From NCBI GenBank assembly GCA_022539475.1, contig VCMS01000107.1:185939-249938 (forward strand): 64,000 nucleotides of DNA, read 5' to 3'. Every line of letters begins with the position of its first letter. Position 1 is the first letter of the stretch. The notes below the pieces were generated by a model. That model was not told where the DNA came from. It saw only the letters and a program-made list of their open reading frames with translations, and did not search any database. This DNA is from Gracilaria domingensis (taxonomy: Eukaryota > Rhodophyta > Florideophyceae > Gracilariales > Gracilariaceae). This document shows positions 22,085 through 33,188 of this stretch, one piece after another. The position numbers were made by a program, and so were the translations under genes.

Positions 22085-22479
22085 TACGCACCTGTTTGTC
22101 AATGAACATAAAGTTTGAAAACAGAGAGTTAGTTGCTAGTGATTACAGCTGATCTCCCGATTTTGTATGAAGGTATTTCGGCCGTTTTCTACCATACATT
22201 TCATAGCTAGCAGAATCGAAATATTGCTGTTGAAACTTCCAGGGTTTTGAATCATTAATAGTGAAATCGAAAACAACAGCGTGACTTGGTACTAGAATAA
22301 AGCACTCGTTCTAACTTTGAGCATAAATAATTAAAAAACGTTAGCTTCCAAGGCTGATAGAGCCCTGATAATTGTTTAGGCCGTCTATTTACTGTCCGCA
22401 CCTGATAAAAGAAATAAAGTGGTTACCCTGTGCAGCTTTTGGACAAAAGTTCTTATGTATGCCGTAATTTTTTCGCCTC

Positions 22480-22795
22480 TCATACATGTGAATTATTGGG
22501 ACATGGCCCTTTTAGCATACAAAAAGCACAGTACCAATCTAAAAAATTAAGCTTCTTTCTCTGTTACGTCTGCTATCACCAGCCATGCATTAGGCAATCA
22601 TGCAAAACACGTTCGGCATAGATGCGATTCATATACAACTTTGTGCAGAACGAGGCTCAGCGTAAACACCTGGCTGTCAGCATCTGATATAATGCGTACA
22701 AACATCACCCAAATGTTCACGTAGACCTGGCTCTTAGACTTTGGAGGGAGTCCACTGCAGATATCACCAAATGTACGAGAAGAATGTCGTTGACC
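22480..22795 (-). repeat. Dispersed repeat R1, copy 4
   Basis: Reverse copy. On the minus strand it starts GTGAACATTTGGGTGATG and continues to an ACGGCATACATAAG block just below 22,480. Its frame reads VNIWVMFVRI and LVLHKVVYES, comparable with VNIWVGYVRF and LVWHNVVYKY in copy 3. Confidence 0.55.
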
Positions 22796-23653
22796 AACAG
22801 GTTCCACACGGGATAAGCGCTATGGAGCTGTTTCGATGAGTTTCTATATCAAAGAGTACAAATACATTCACAGAGCACATTGCAGCGATGACGAACGCGT
22901 CTCCTAGGAAGCCATCACATCCACGAACAGTCAACGTCTTAGATTTGGAGGCAGTGGAGTCTATAACCGACAACGACAAGAATGAAGAAGAGACCTGACA
23001 AGACTCTCACGCGAACTCAAACAGCGAACTAAATGAAATAGACGTGTAGTTAGCCATCGAAATGATGATTCGGGAGAAGCTGCTGCTTTCTCGAGTGGCA
23101 ACTGGCGATGTTAGTGGTGCTCAAGAAGTTCGTGAGGGCATCAACGAAATCACTTTTCCTTATCAACAGGGTCTTCGTGACGGCGTTTCATACGTCCAGG
23201 CTGCAGGTCGAAAAGGTAAATTGGATCAAGCCTGCCTCCTATTGATAGATCCTGATGATATTTTGGCCTGTTCCGCCTCCTTGCGTCTAGAACGCTCATG
23301 CACACCGTCGTATCTTTGGCTTTCAAACTATATCTCTTTTGTCGCGACATTTGCACTGCGGTGGCGCACGATGACACACGGTGGCTCAGCCATGGCCCAA
23401 TCTCCCCGCGGTGCGACTGAGCGCGGCGAAAGAGTCCCACGCTCTCGTCGCGGCACGGCGAAGCGGCAGTGGGTTCCCCTTTCTCTTCAGCGTAGCAGCG
23501 GTGCAGTGGAGTACACGGCGACGAACCTCTACGCAACCACCAGTTCTCCTACGCGGTGGCAGAGGCCCGGCGGCGGCACATGCCTCATCATCATCTCTGG
23601 GCGAGATTGCGCAGCGACAGTGGCCGTGCAATCTTCTTTCTCAGCGTGGCAAA
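22796..23653 (+). other. Mixed stretch: short coding-like remnant, then a GC-rich block
   Basis: One plus frame from about 22,830 to 23,250 reads like real protein with few stops (TEHIAAMTNASPRKPSHPRT, later REKLLLSRVATGDVSGAQEV) but matches nothing I know. From 23,340 to 23,650 the base composition jumps to GC-rich, ending where LTR copy C begins. Confidence 0.25.
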
Positions 23654-24431
23654 AGTGGCGCACACCCGCGTGCGGGATAACAACAGCCGCGTCGCTGAAA
23701 AGCACCGATGGGGTGTTCGAGCCCTGCTCTCTATTGGGGTAGGGACAGTGGTAGAACTCTCCGGCAGGGCTGACACGAGCCGGGGGTAAATCCGGTGAGC
23801 CCCGTTCTGGGCGTGGAGCCGGAGGTAAGAGTGGGCAGAATCGGCGTAGAATCTGGGTGATTCTGGCGAGCCACAGCGAGTGGTGATATACAGGCCACCT
23901 GTGTTGTGCAAAACGAGCAACAAACCTGCTGCGCAGCGGTGCAATGACTCGCGAGATTGGAAAATGTTCCCAGACGATGTGGGCCAAACCTGTATAACAG
24001 GGCGGAGTAGATAATGCCGTATGACGGAAATAGTAATGATAAAACAGTAGAAAAGGTGCCGTAACGATGGTCTAGGACTCCTCAGTGGTAGAGATCGGAT
24101 GACTAGCCCGGGGTTGCGGCGGTTTGCCCGGTTATGGACGAAGACCGTTCGCAAGTGGCCAAAAGGTCAGAGCCAGAAGCCTCCTTGAGGTTTACTTCCC
24201 GTACAGTGGCGGCAGGTGCCGCCACCTATATACGGCACTTGAAAATATCAACCAAAATATCTAACTATCCGGCGCTGCCGGCCAACAATCTACACGTGTG
24301 AAACCGTGGCCGGCTTGCCACGGCGCCGCCGGCATCGGGCCAACTCGGCACACGTTTGCAACGAGAGTGTTAGTACGGAAACCGTATAAGTGGCATAAAC
24401 GAAACAACCCGCGGAATCATTTTGCACTACA
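23654..24431 (+). mobile_element. LTR copy C, next to a fossil ORF
   Basis: Reverse-oriented relative to copies A and B. It starts AGTGGCGCA (A and B begin TGTGGTGCA / TGTGGAGCA when reversed) and ends ATTTTGCACTACA. About 700 bp align well; the last 70 bp are diverged or rearranged. The fossil ORF starting 78 bp after its end makes it a likely 5' LTR of a + strand element. Its last 12 bases are identical to the LTR edge at 62,153 read on the minus strand, suggesting related elements. Confidence 0.65.
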
Positions 24432-24508
24432 TCTCCCCCTTCTCAGTGCAAAACACCCGAGTCAGTCGGTTTTAACCTACCTCACGAGCGTCCCACGGAG
24501 TCGCAACG

Positions 24509-26212
24509 ATGTCGCTCCATCTGCCAACTTCTAACAGTAACCCGCAAGGATCGCGGCGTCCGTCTTCGTCAACAGCGCGAGCCACCGTTTCCAACCCGTC
24601 GAGATTCCGGCCTCAGCCACCTCCGCGCCATGCGATGCATCCGCCGGCTTCCGCCATGGATAGTTCAGGCCCATCGCACTACGATTGGGCTCATGTTTGG
24701 GATTGGTTCAACGCAGAGATGCCGACAACCTCTTGTGGTTAGCCGACTCCCGCCTCGTTGCGTATCCAAGACCCGCATACACACAACGAACTCTTTGCGC
24801 GGGCTACATGGTCTGACCCATAAGCTGTGCGCGATACGGTGTTGGTGGAATGATACGCGATCAACGGCGCTCTACCCGGTGGGCTCCCAGTAGCCGTGAC
24901 CAGTTCCTGGGATTGGCTCGTCCGCGTTGCGGTTCATCCAAGCTGTTAGTTTGTTGGCCGAGACTAGACGAGGCAGTTTGCCCGAAATGAGATCGCCCAC
25001 ATTGGATACGCACGACATTTTAATGCGCCGAATGAACCCGCGGTCCCATTGCAGTACGGCTTTGACGTTGCTCGGTACCGAACTGTCGCCGATCGCGACT
25101 ATGGCGACAGAATAGCTCACTCGCAAGATGAGATCGATCGCTATACGGATGTGGTGCAGCCTCACCAGGATCTGATCCTGTGGGACCGACCCGTGTTACG
25201 AGTCGAATTCCGGTACCCTCGCCGTTCCACACGGTCTTCCTTCTTTGATCGCCTTCGTTGGGAGAGGAAGTGGTGCTCCCGTTTTGGAGTCCTGGCGCCG
25301 CACCACAGTACGGAAGTCGGGCGGATTGCCGGCCATTCGCACCGTGAGCGATATGTGCCACTGCAATCGTTTTAGCATGAGTTGGAAGTAACGCGCAGTT
25401 GTCACGCCGAGCTCCGGCCTTGTGTCATGTACATAGGATCGTACCTAATGATCAACCCGCCTCGCCGCGTATGGAGCATCTTTGCCACAGAGTGGACCGT
25501 CCGTGTTGCGGCGTTCCTTCTATGGGAAGCCTACGACGCTTGCAGTCTCTGATACATACCGGAAAAGGTCCAGGGATCCATCTGTGGTCTGGATCTATCT
25601 GAGGTACTCGGCTCCGTTCGAAACGCCAAAGAGGCCATCTCATTAATCCGTGCGATGGACGCAGTCGAATGGGACGCCGTGCCTGCCAGTTAGGTGTCGG
25701 AAGGAATTCGCCGAGCTAGTGATCGTTCCCCTGTCCGTAACGTCAACGCTGGGGACTTTGTGTATTATGACCCGTGGAATCACAAGGTCATTTCAGCCGA
25801 GGAGGCTCAAGAGCGACGACGTGAGGAACGGGATATTCCCGCCGACCAGCCACGTGGCTTTGTCTATGTCGGCGACGATGGAGACCATCCGGATGAATCG
25901 TTCGGCGAAGACGCTAGTCCCATGAACGAGGGCAGGGACTCCGAGCCTACGGACGAGAACGGTATTTCTGAACGAATTGGCACGACCGCCACTGCAGCTC
26001 TTCAATCTCTCCGGCGTGGACTTTCTTTCACAGCGCCGGTGGAAGTTACCTCGGACATAACTCCGCGCGCTTCAATGATCCGCGGGTTTCTACGTGGAGG
26101 AGGTGTAGACGTATCAGACACGGTGACCGACGAATCGGCTATGCGGGGGCTCCTGAAAGAGCAGGTCACCGGTACGAGCGACACCCCTGGTGTAGGGCTA
26201 TCCGACACTTAG
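24509..26212 (+). mobile_element. Fossil ORF behind LTR copy C (gag position)
   Basis: One reading frame carries protein-like sequence for about 1.7 kb. It begins with a Ser/Pro/Arg-rich head (MSLHLPTSNSNPQGSRRPSS), has a Tyr/Asp-rich middle (DRDYGDRIAHSQDEIDRYTD) and ends in an acidic tail around 25,780-26,200. It is broken, with several interruptions. By position it would be gag, but I cannot show a capsid motif or zinc knuckle, and no polymerase follows on this strand. It may therefore be another kind of element gene. Confidence 0.4.
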
Positions 26213-28205
26213 GCCTTTACTGCGACGATTCGAAAGTGTTTTGCCTGTCATCCAGTAGTGTAGTATCTGGGCCTGGCCCAAAGTAAAGTGGTAAACAATT
26301 CTTCCGGCCACTAACGGTCTTTTGCTCATGAATTCTTATGTTTTTCTTTCATACCCCTGCTCCTCATGGTGGTAGTACCCGGCGAGAGACTGCTGATGCA
26401 CAAAGGAGAGAAAGAGCTTTCGCAAATACTGAAATTAGCAAAACGAGCGTCATAAAATCTGTGTAAACAACATCTTCTTCTTCTGCTTCCTTCAATTCAG
26501 TTCCGAAGCCATACCTGACTTTTCATGCTGTTCCTTCCTCTCTCCTGCAAAATGGCGCGCTCAGGCACGGCTTGTTAGCGCGAAAAACGCAGGGTTGTTC
26601 AGGACATACGGCTTTACCGGCCGAAGGCAGCCATCGCACGATGACGAGAGTTGGTCAACCAACTTGGGCGCCGCTGAGCGTGGCTGGCGCCGAAGTCGCC
26701 TACGGTGATATTGGGCTACGTTTGAGCGAGGCAGATGTGCTTTGGGCTCGTTCTTCTGCTCAGATGATGGGTAGCAGCACCAGTGCTTTCTGCGCAGTAG
26801 CTCCTGGTCGGCAGCGAAGCCGCGCAGAACAGTGCGGTCGACTATGAATTCCCGGTCGCTCGTCTCCAGCGCGAGGCGCGGAATGATGCTAACATGCTTG
26901 GAAGAGGGCGCATCGCGGGTGTCGCGTTGGAGAATGTCCTCTTCCGTGAGAGGCTTCAGGGCCGAACGCAAAGCGGCGCGTACACTAGAGTGCACATGCC
27001 CGGTGTGTTGGGAGCGTCTTGCTCTCAGACGGTGCGTTCGACATCCGCGTTCCATAAGCATTGACCAAGCTTCGGGCTGTCCGCACTGCGAGCTCCTGAT
27101 GCTACGGCCAAATTGTCCCTTGAGAAGGTGGCGTACGCAGTGCATGGTGGTGCTCTTGGGCGTGGGATCCTGGACCGAAACGCGCTGTAATTTCGACGTG
27201 CTTGTCGTCTTGTACGTGGCGAGCGGTCGCCTTACCGTGAGTTGCCAAGACAGATTTCCGAACTTCGCTTTTCGACGGCGCGTGCTTGGCGCGATGCACC
27301 CGTGCATGTCGTGCATTGTCATTTCGTGCCGCACCCGGCTTCGTAAGCCCACGCGCAACGGCAAGCCCACGTGTACGGGATGCATTCTCATCGCCTGGGC
27401 CATGCGCCGTTGCAAGCGAACGCGCGGGGGCAAACCCACGTATACGGGATGCATTGTCATCGCCTGGGCCTCACTCATTGTGGGCGTTACCATGCATTGC
27501 AGGATACCCTGCTGTGCGAAGTGTCTCAAGATTTCGTCTGCCGTAGCTACGCGGACAGTGTCGACTTGCTTCTCGTCCGGACCTCCGGCTATCGCAATCG
27601 TACCAACCCCTTTTGGGCGTTCTTTCCGCATTTTTCACGTAACAACCTGGGATCGTGAGGCGGTTTCTGTAGGAACATCATTGTCTCTCTTCGGGACGGC
27701 GTCTCTGTTCGAATCAGAATCGAAGCTGAGTTGAGGCTGGTTCTGGGACAAGCATGCGTCTTCCGCTTGAGAAGCGTCGTCATCAACAACTTTATCATTG
27801 GTTCTTTCCGGTGATTCCGGTTTAGTACCGCCTATGGGCTTGCGTTTTTTCCGCAATGATTGCCAGTCTTGCGTACGCAATTTAACAGGTATAGAATCAC
27901 CGTCAATGTCCGTCGCCAGATATTCTGGTTGTGTGTCTTATGCAGAGATTGTAGGCACTGGCGCAGCATCTTGCCGAGGCGAGCCCGTCTCGGACGCCGG
28001 AAGTGACGAAGAACGAACGGTTCCCTTTCCCTCCTCGGTAGGCAATACCTCGATAGAGGCTGTTGCAATCAGCTCACTAATCGCGAATGAATTTGTCCGC
28101 AGAAAGTGGCTGTAGCTAGTCTTCGTAGTCTTCTTTTGCACTGTATTGTTGCTTCCCCCAATACGGCAATTTGGCTTTTCTTGGGTAGCGTCCGCGATAG
28201 GCGGC
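26213..28205 (-). mobile_element. Ty3/gypsy 3' remnant with a chromodomain-like block
   Basis: On the minus strand, about 26,640-26,880 holds FIVDRTVLRGFAADQELL and HLPRSNVAQYHRRR, which resemble the chromodomain tail of a chromovirus integrase. It duplicates the block at 28,206-28,451 and is degraded. The 1.6 kb between the two blocks reads as basic low-complexity protein with internal near-repeats (27,340-27,480), and the last 350 bases (26,213-26,560) show nothing. This is either a long degraded tail of the element at 28,206 or the end of an older copy. Confidence 0.4.
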
Positions 28206-31200
28206 TTAGTCCGTCTTAAGGACGGCCGTTCTCAATTGTGAAGTCGGTGGCCAACCCACCTGGGCCTTGTCTAGCGTAGCCGGTATCGGTGTTATTGTTC
28301 GACGGTGGTGCTGTATGACCTTAGAGCGGCGCAAGTGCTCGATAGGCTCGTGTGTGTCCTTCGATGAGAGAAATCCGTACCAACTAAATCGATACAATAG
28401 ATCTCCATCAGAGGCGTACCCGTGACTGATCAGACGGTCCATAACATACACCCTGTCGAGGACACGCCGCTCAGATTGCAGTTTGGCTATTGTGTCCTAT
28501 TTCAAGGTGTTCTTTCTAGTTTTCCCGTCGTTGGCGTTTTCGCTAAACGGCTTCCGTCCTGACGGCAGTATGTTCCGTACCACAGGTGGTCCTGGTGACG
28601 ATGGAGTTTTCCTGAGAGTCAAGCTTCCAGATTTCGCGCTTGACTTCCCGTGGGTTGTCGGGCTTTGACCTTACTTCGGCCTTCTCGGATAGCGAGCTTC
28701 TGGCGTTTCGCAAGATCTCCCGTCGTGAGGGTGTACGGTCCGCATTGCAGTGCGCCAGCGAGTGATGCTGTGGCGCCCGCCGTGGCGGCGTTTCGCCATT
28801 CATAGCTGTTGCCGAGGCCTGCGCCGTCGCAGGCTGTGCGCTGCGGATTCAAATTTAGCATTTCCGTTTTCAGCGTGTGCGAGCCGTACAGCGGACACGT
28901 GCCCGGCTCGTATGCTGCCCGGCTCGTATGCTGCCCGGCTCGTACGCTGTCATCCTCCACTGGAGGCGGATCGCCGGCGAGGCCAAACACATGGCGCGTT
29001 GTGTGCGCGTGTGGAGCGTTGGGCCGCTGCTTATTTACTGTAGCGTATCGGCTGGCCATATCGGCGGTTTCCTCCGTTTTTTTAAAGGCTTCATCACTCG
29101 ATGCTTCAATAAGATCTCTCGAAGTCGGGTCTGACCTGACGACACAGTCTCTTTCGACTACCTTTTCCGCCGGACTTCCGGCTTTCCTTGATGCAGTTGC
29201 GCTCCCGCTATCGGGCTCCGACTGCGGCAGCCGTGTCCTTTCCGCATTCGACGCGGCTGTTTCCGTGTTTGCCACACCTTTTCCAGGAAGGCTGTTCTCA
29301 AGATGCACAACTGGGGTGGGTTCCTGTCCTTCCGTCTGTGACGGCAATACAGTACCATCCGCGGGCGAGGCGGCGGCTTCTGCGGCAACTGCGCTCTGGT
29401 GTTTTCCCCGGTTTCCGGCTTCTTTCTTCACCGAAATGATGCTCTCGTCAAGCGGTTTCTGCGGCAACTGGCGGTCAGTCTCTTCACTCCAGATCTCCGG
29501 CTGCTTCTCCTGCGTCAACGCGTGCTGCGGCGGAACCGAGGCCTGCGAAGGTAATTCCGTCGACGACGGCGACAACGACGAAGAGCGACCTGCCTCCTCC
29601 CCATCCACAGTTGGAGCGTCGGGAGTGGTGGTTAGTATCCCCGGAAGGGCCAGTATCCGCGTGCGTACACGATCTGCAGCGGAGACTGACTGACGAGATT
29701 CTGGCTTAGCCGACAAATCGACAAGTCCGCAGTTAGGATGCGGCAGTACTGACAACGAAGTTCGTGCTCCCGCTTCGGCGGCTGGTTCCACAGTAGACGT
29801 ACGGGTATCCAGCCTTTCCGGTTGCGTTTCGTGAGAAGCAGGCGTTGGAGCAGCCGTTACGCGATCCCGTGACAAAAGCTCGTGCTCTCCCTTGACCTCA
29901 AGGACAACTGTGGAGTCAGTAACTGAAATGAGCGTTTGGGGACCGTCCGCGATAGGAAAAAGCTCGTGGCGCTTCTCCTTCTCGGGGTCATAGTATTCCT
30001 TCCGTAGGAAGGCATAGCTACCTTCCCTGATCTGAGGGGCATGCTTGCGCAATCTGGCGTCAAAATTCCTCTTGTAGGCGGCTTGTGCCTTAGAGATATT
30101 CTGCCTAACCATAGTAATGATCTTCGTGACCGAGCCCTTCCACGCGTGCCTGTGTAAGCGGGGCGAGGGGAACTTGTCCAGTATTGGCTGTGGCCCGATA
30201 ACTACCGACGGTGGAACGAGTGATGGCACGAGCTCGAACGGCGAGATCTGAGTAGTGCGATGAATCTGCGTATTGTAGACGTAAGTCACTGCATCGGTGT
30301 ATTGATCCCATTCAGTCGGGTGATCGGCAACAAACGTCCGCAATGCATTAAGCATAGTGCGGTTAAATCGTTCAACCTGCCCATTACTCTGGGGATTATA
30401 TGTTGTCGTAAACCAGTTTTAGATCGGCAAGATGCGGCAGACGTGTCCCGAACGAACTTAGCCGCAAACTGCGGTCCATTATCCGATAACAGATCAATCA
30501 GAGGTCCGTAGACAAAGACCTAGTGTGTAACGAAAGCTTGAGCGACCGCACTGACGGTAATGGTCTTGAGAGGCACAGTCCGAACTAGCTTAGAAAAGCG
30601 GTCAGTTATATCCAGTAGAAACCGGTGTCCCCGGCGGTTGCGTATGAACTCGCCGAGTATGTTAATTGACACAAACACGAGTGGTGCCCTAGCAGGGAAG
30701 AGTACCAACTGTTTGGAATACTTCCGCAGTTTGAAGCGGTTCTTTGCGCAATCGGAACATCCACGAACAGTGGCATACGCTTCGAAGGCCATTGTTGGCC
30801 AGTAGAAGTCCTTCCTCAAGGTGTAGTACAACTTTCTGTCACCAGGCTGGGCTGAAAATTTCGCATAATGCGACAATTGTAGCACTCGATATTGGAGCGA
30901 GTCAGGAACCACACTCTGTGGTGTGTTTCCGACAGTTTGGATGAGAAATCTCTGGTCGTTTGTGAGAAAGGGCAAGCGAGCTCCACCGTTCAAAGGGGCA
31001 CGAATCTCGGCACAAAACGGATCAGTGTGCTGTTCCCGGATAAGTTCTTCCGGCGTGATTAGCACGAAAGAGCCCGCAACGGGTGTAGTGTCTGAAACCG
31101 GTAGGACAACATCGCAGAGGTCCCAACCTTCCGAATCATCATCGCCATCACTCGAAGCGTCTTCCGCAAGGAAGCACGGTATCTCCGGATCATCGACTGG

Positions 31201-32716
31201 CTCAGCTTCAGACGCTGGTTCCAAGCGAAAAAGCGCATCGCCCTGTGTACTCAGGAGTCCTTTCTTGTACCGAATCTTGAAATCGAACGCGGCTAACCGG
31301 AGTCTCCACCGCAGCAAGCGGCCAGATGGCTCTGCCATAGAGAGTAACCAGCGCAAGGCCGAATGATCGGTATGAACAATAAACCGATTCCGCATTAGGT
31401 AAGGGCGCCGTGTCTGTAGGGCCCAGAATACTGCCAAACACTCTTTCTCGGACACCGAGTAATTCCTCTCGCGAAGGTTGAGGCTTCTTGATCAATATCA
31501 AATTGGCAATCTCTCGCCATCCTTGATGGTCTGGAACAGTGCGCAGCCATCTTGATAGTCGCTCGCATCCGTATCGATGGCATACGGCAAACCAGCCCTA
31601 CGTAAGGATAAAACAGGTGCCGATGTCACGGCGTCAACAAGCTTTGAAAAAGCTGCAGCCTTGCGGTCATCGAACGCTTCCAGTTTTACTGGCGGTCGCT
31701 TGCGAAGAAGCTCGTTTAGAGGCGATTCAATATCCGCAAAGTTCGAGATGAAGCGGCGATAAACGTTGCAAAAGCCGAGAAAGGATCCGAGTTCCGTCTG
31801 CGTCGGCGGATGTTTAGCCTCTTTGAAGGATTTTACACCGACTTCGTCTATCGAGAGCCGTCCAGGACGGATAACGTGGGCGAGATACCTGACGGTTTCG
31901 GTGAAGAACTCAGACTTCTTGAGCTTGAGCGTAATGCCTGCATCGCGTAGGACTCGCACGTGGGTCAAGTGCTCGTCCAGGTTACTGGAATAGACAATGA
32001 TGTCGTCTAGGTAAACCAGGCAAGTCTTCCACTTGAAGTGGGCGAGCAAAATGTCCACAGTTCGCTGAAATATGGCTGGCGCATTCGTTAACCCAACGGC
32101 ATCCGATTGAATCGGTACAGTCCTTCATTACAAACGAAAGCTGTCTTGTCACGATCTTCAGCCCTCACGGGAACTTTCCAATAGAGCTAATTCGCGTCTA
32201 GGGTTGGGAACACTTTCGCGTCGCCCAACGAATGGATGCATTCACCCATTCGTGGGATAGGATATACATCCTTGACCGTGGCCGCGTTTAACTTGACGTA
32301 ATCGATGCGAAATCGCCAAGACACATCAGTTTTGGGCGCGAGCACCACGGGTGATGCCCAAGGTGACTGAGCCGGCTCAATAACTACAACGCGGAGCATT
32401 TTCGCAACTTGAGCTTTCTCCTCTTGCCAAGCTGTCGGTCCTGCCCTGTAAGGGTGCTACGAGATTGGCCGTGTGTTCGGCATTAGATCGATCCGGTGTT
32501 CGTTTATTCCAATCTTACCGAGCGTGACACCCCACATGGGCGTGAACTCCTGTAACATATGCCCCAGCTTATCGCAGTGGGTCTCTGGGACACGACTGAA
32601 GTCCAGAGATTCGAGCTCCTGTACTGCCTTATCCTTCTTGTCAGCAGCACTCAGGTCCTTCTCATTCGTCTGTGTTCTGCAAAGTGGAATACAGTCTGTT
32701 CGCTTTGGAAACTTAT
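28206..32716 (-). mobile_element. Ty3/gypsy chromovirus, 5'-truncated and broken (element I)
   Basis: Order along the minus strand. Reverse transcriptase lies at about 31,500-32,690, with YRAGPTAWQEE, SPWASPVVLAPK and the catalytic YLDD. RNase H is at about 31,200-31,500. Integrase runs from about 31,000 to 29,900, with the zinc-binding H-x-H...C-x2-C region and the AYNTQIHRTT-type C-terminal signature as YVYNTQIHRTT. A very long Ser/Pro/Glu-rich tail (28,619-29,900) follows, and a chromodomain lies at 28,206-28,451 (FSWYGFLSSKDTHEPIEHL). Gag, protease and the 5' LTR are missing; coding sequence stops abruptly near 32,716. It is broken, with roughly half a dozen interruptions, and looks younger than element II at 55-62 kb. 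Codon composition is intermediate between the AT-rich desert and the host island. Confidence 0.85.
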
Positions 32717-33188
32717 CTAGTTTTTGGGCTAATTGGGGCGCGCGGGGGGGTGGCAGAGGCTGGCACTCAAAAAATTAAGAAATTTTGGAATATTTAATTC
32801 CATCTCGTGCAGTTTAATTCTTGGGTTTCCTAGTTTTTGTAGAGGTTCTACTTCGCCGCACCACCACATCCACTCTTTTCCGCGACCCTCTCTCAAAACT
32901 GCGCTCGTGCTAGTTTGCGTTTCCATTTTCTGCCATGTTGCCATGCCAATCGCAACTCATCCCACCGCAATCATCCCATCATTTCTTCCCATTCCACACC
33001 ACCCCCACTCTTTACCCATCTTTCGCCCATCACGTGTTCGCATCCTCCCTCTCCGTCTCGGCTAACGTCATTTCGTAGAAGTCAGGTGAGCAGCTCTCCC
33101 CATTCTCGTACACACGCCTCGCCCCAAAACGGCTTCAAATCCCTCCCATCCTTCTCTTTTCCTGTCCCCTCAGAATCCCCTTCGCCGT
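32717..33188. other. Pyrimidine-rich spacer beside the truncated element
   Basis: Starts with a G-run (GGGGCGCGCGGGGGGG near 32,735) at the element I break. The minus strand is purine-rich like the split host gene next to it and may be that gene's 3' flank. No motif. Confidence 0.3.

Noticed and set aside
26832-27734. A 300-codon plus frame with many Cys
   Set aside because: Looks Cys-rich only because it is antisense to the basic, His/Met-containing tail of gypsy debris; Cys spacing follows internal DNA repeats.
28809-29693. A 294-codon plus frame with Ser/Cys-rich text
   Set aside because: Antisense to the long integrase tail of element I.
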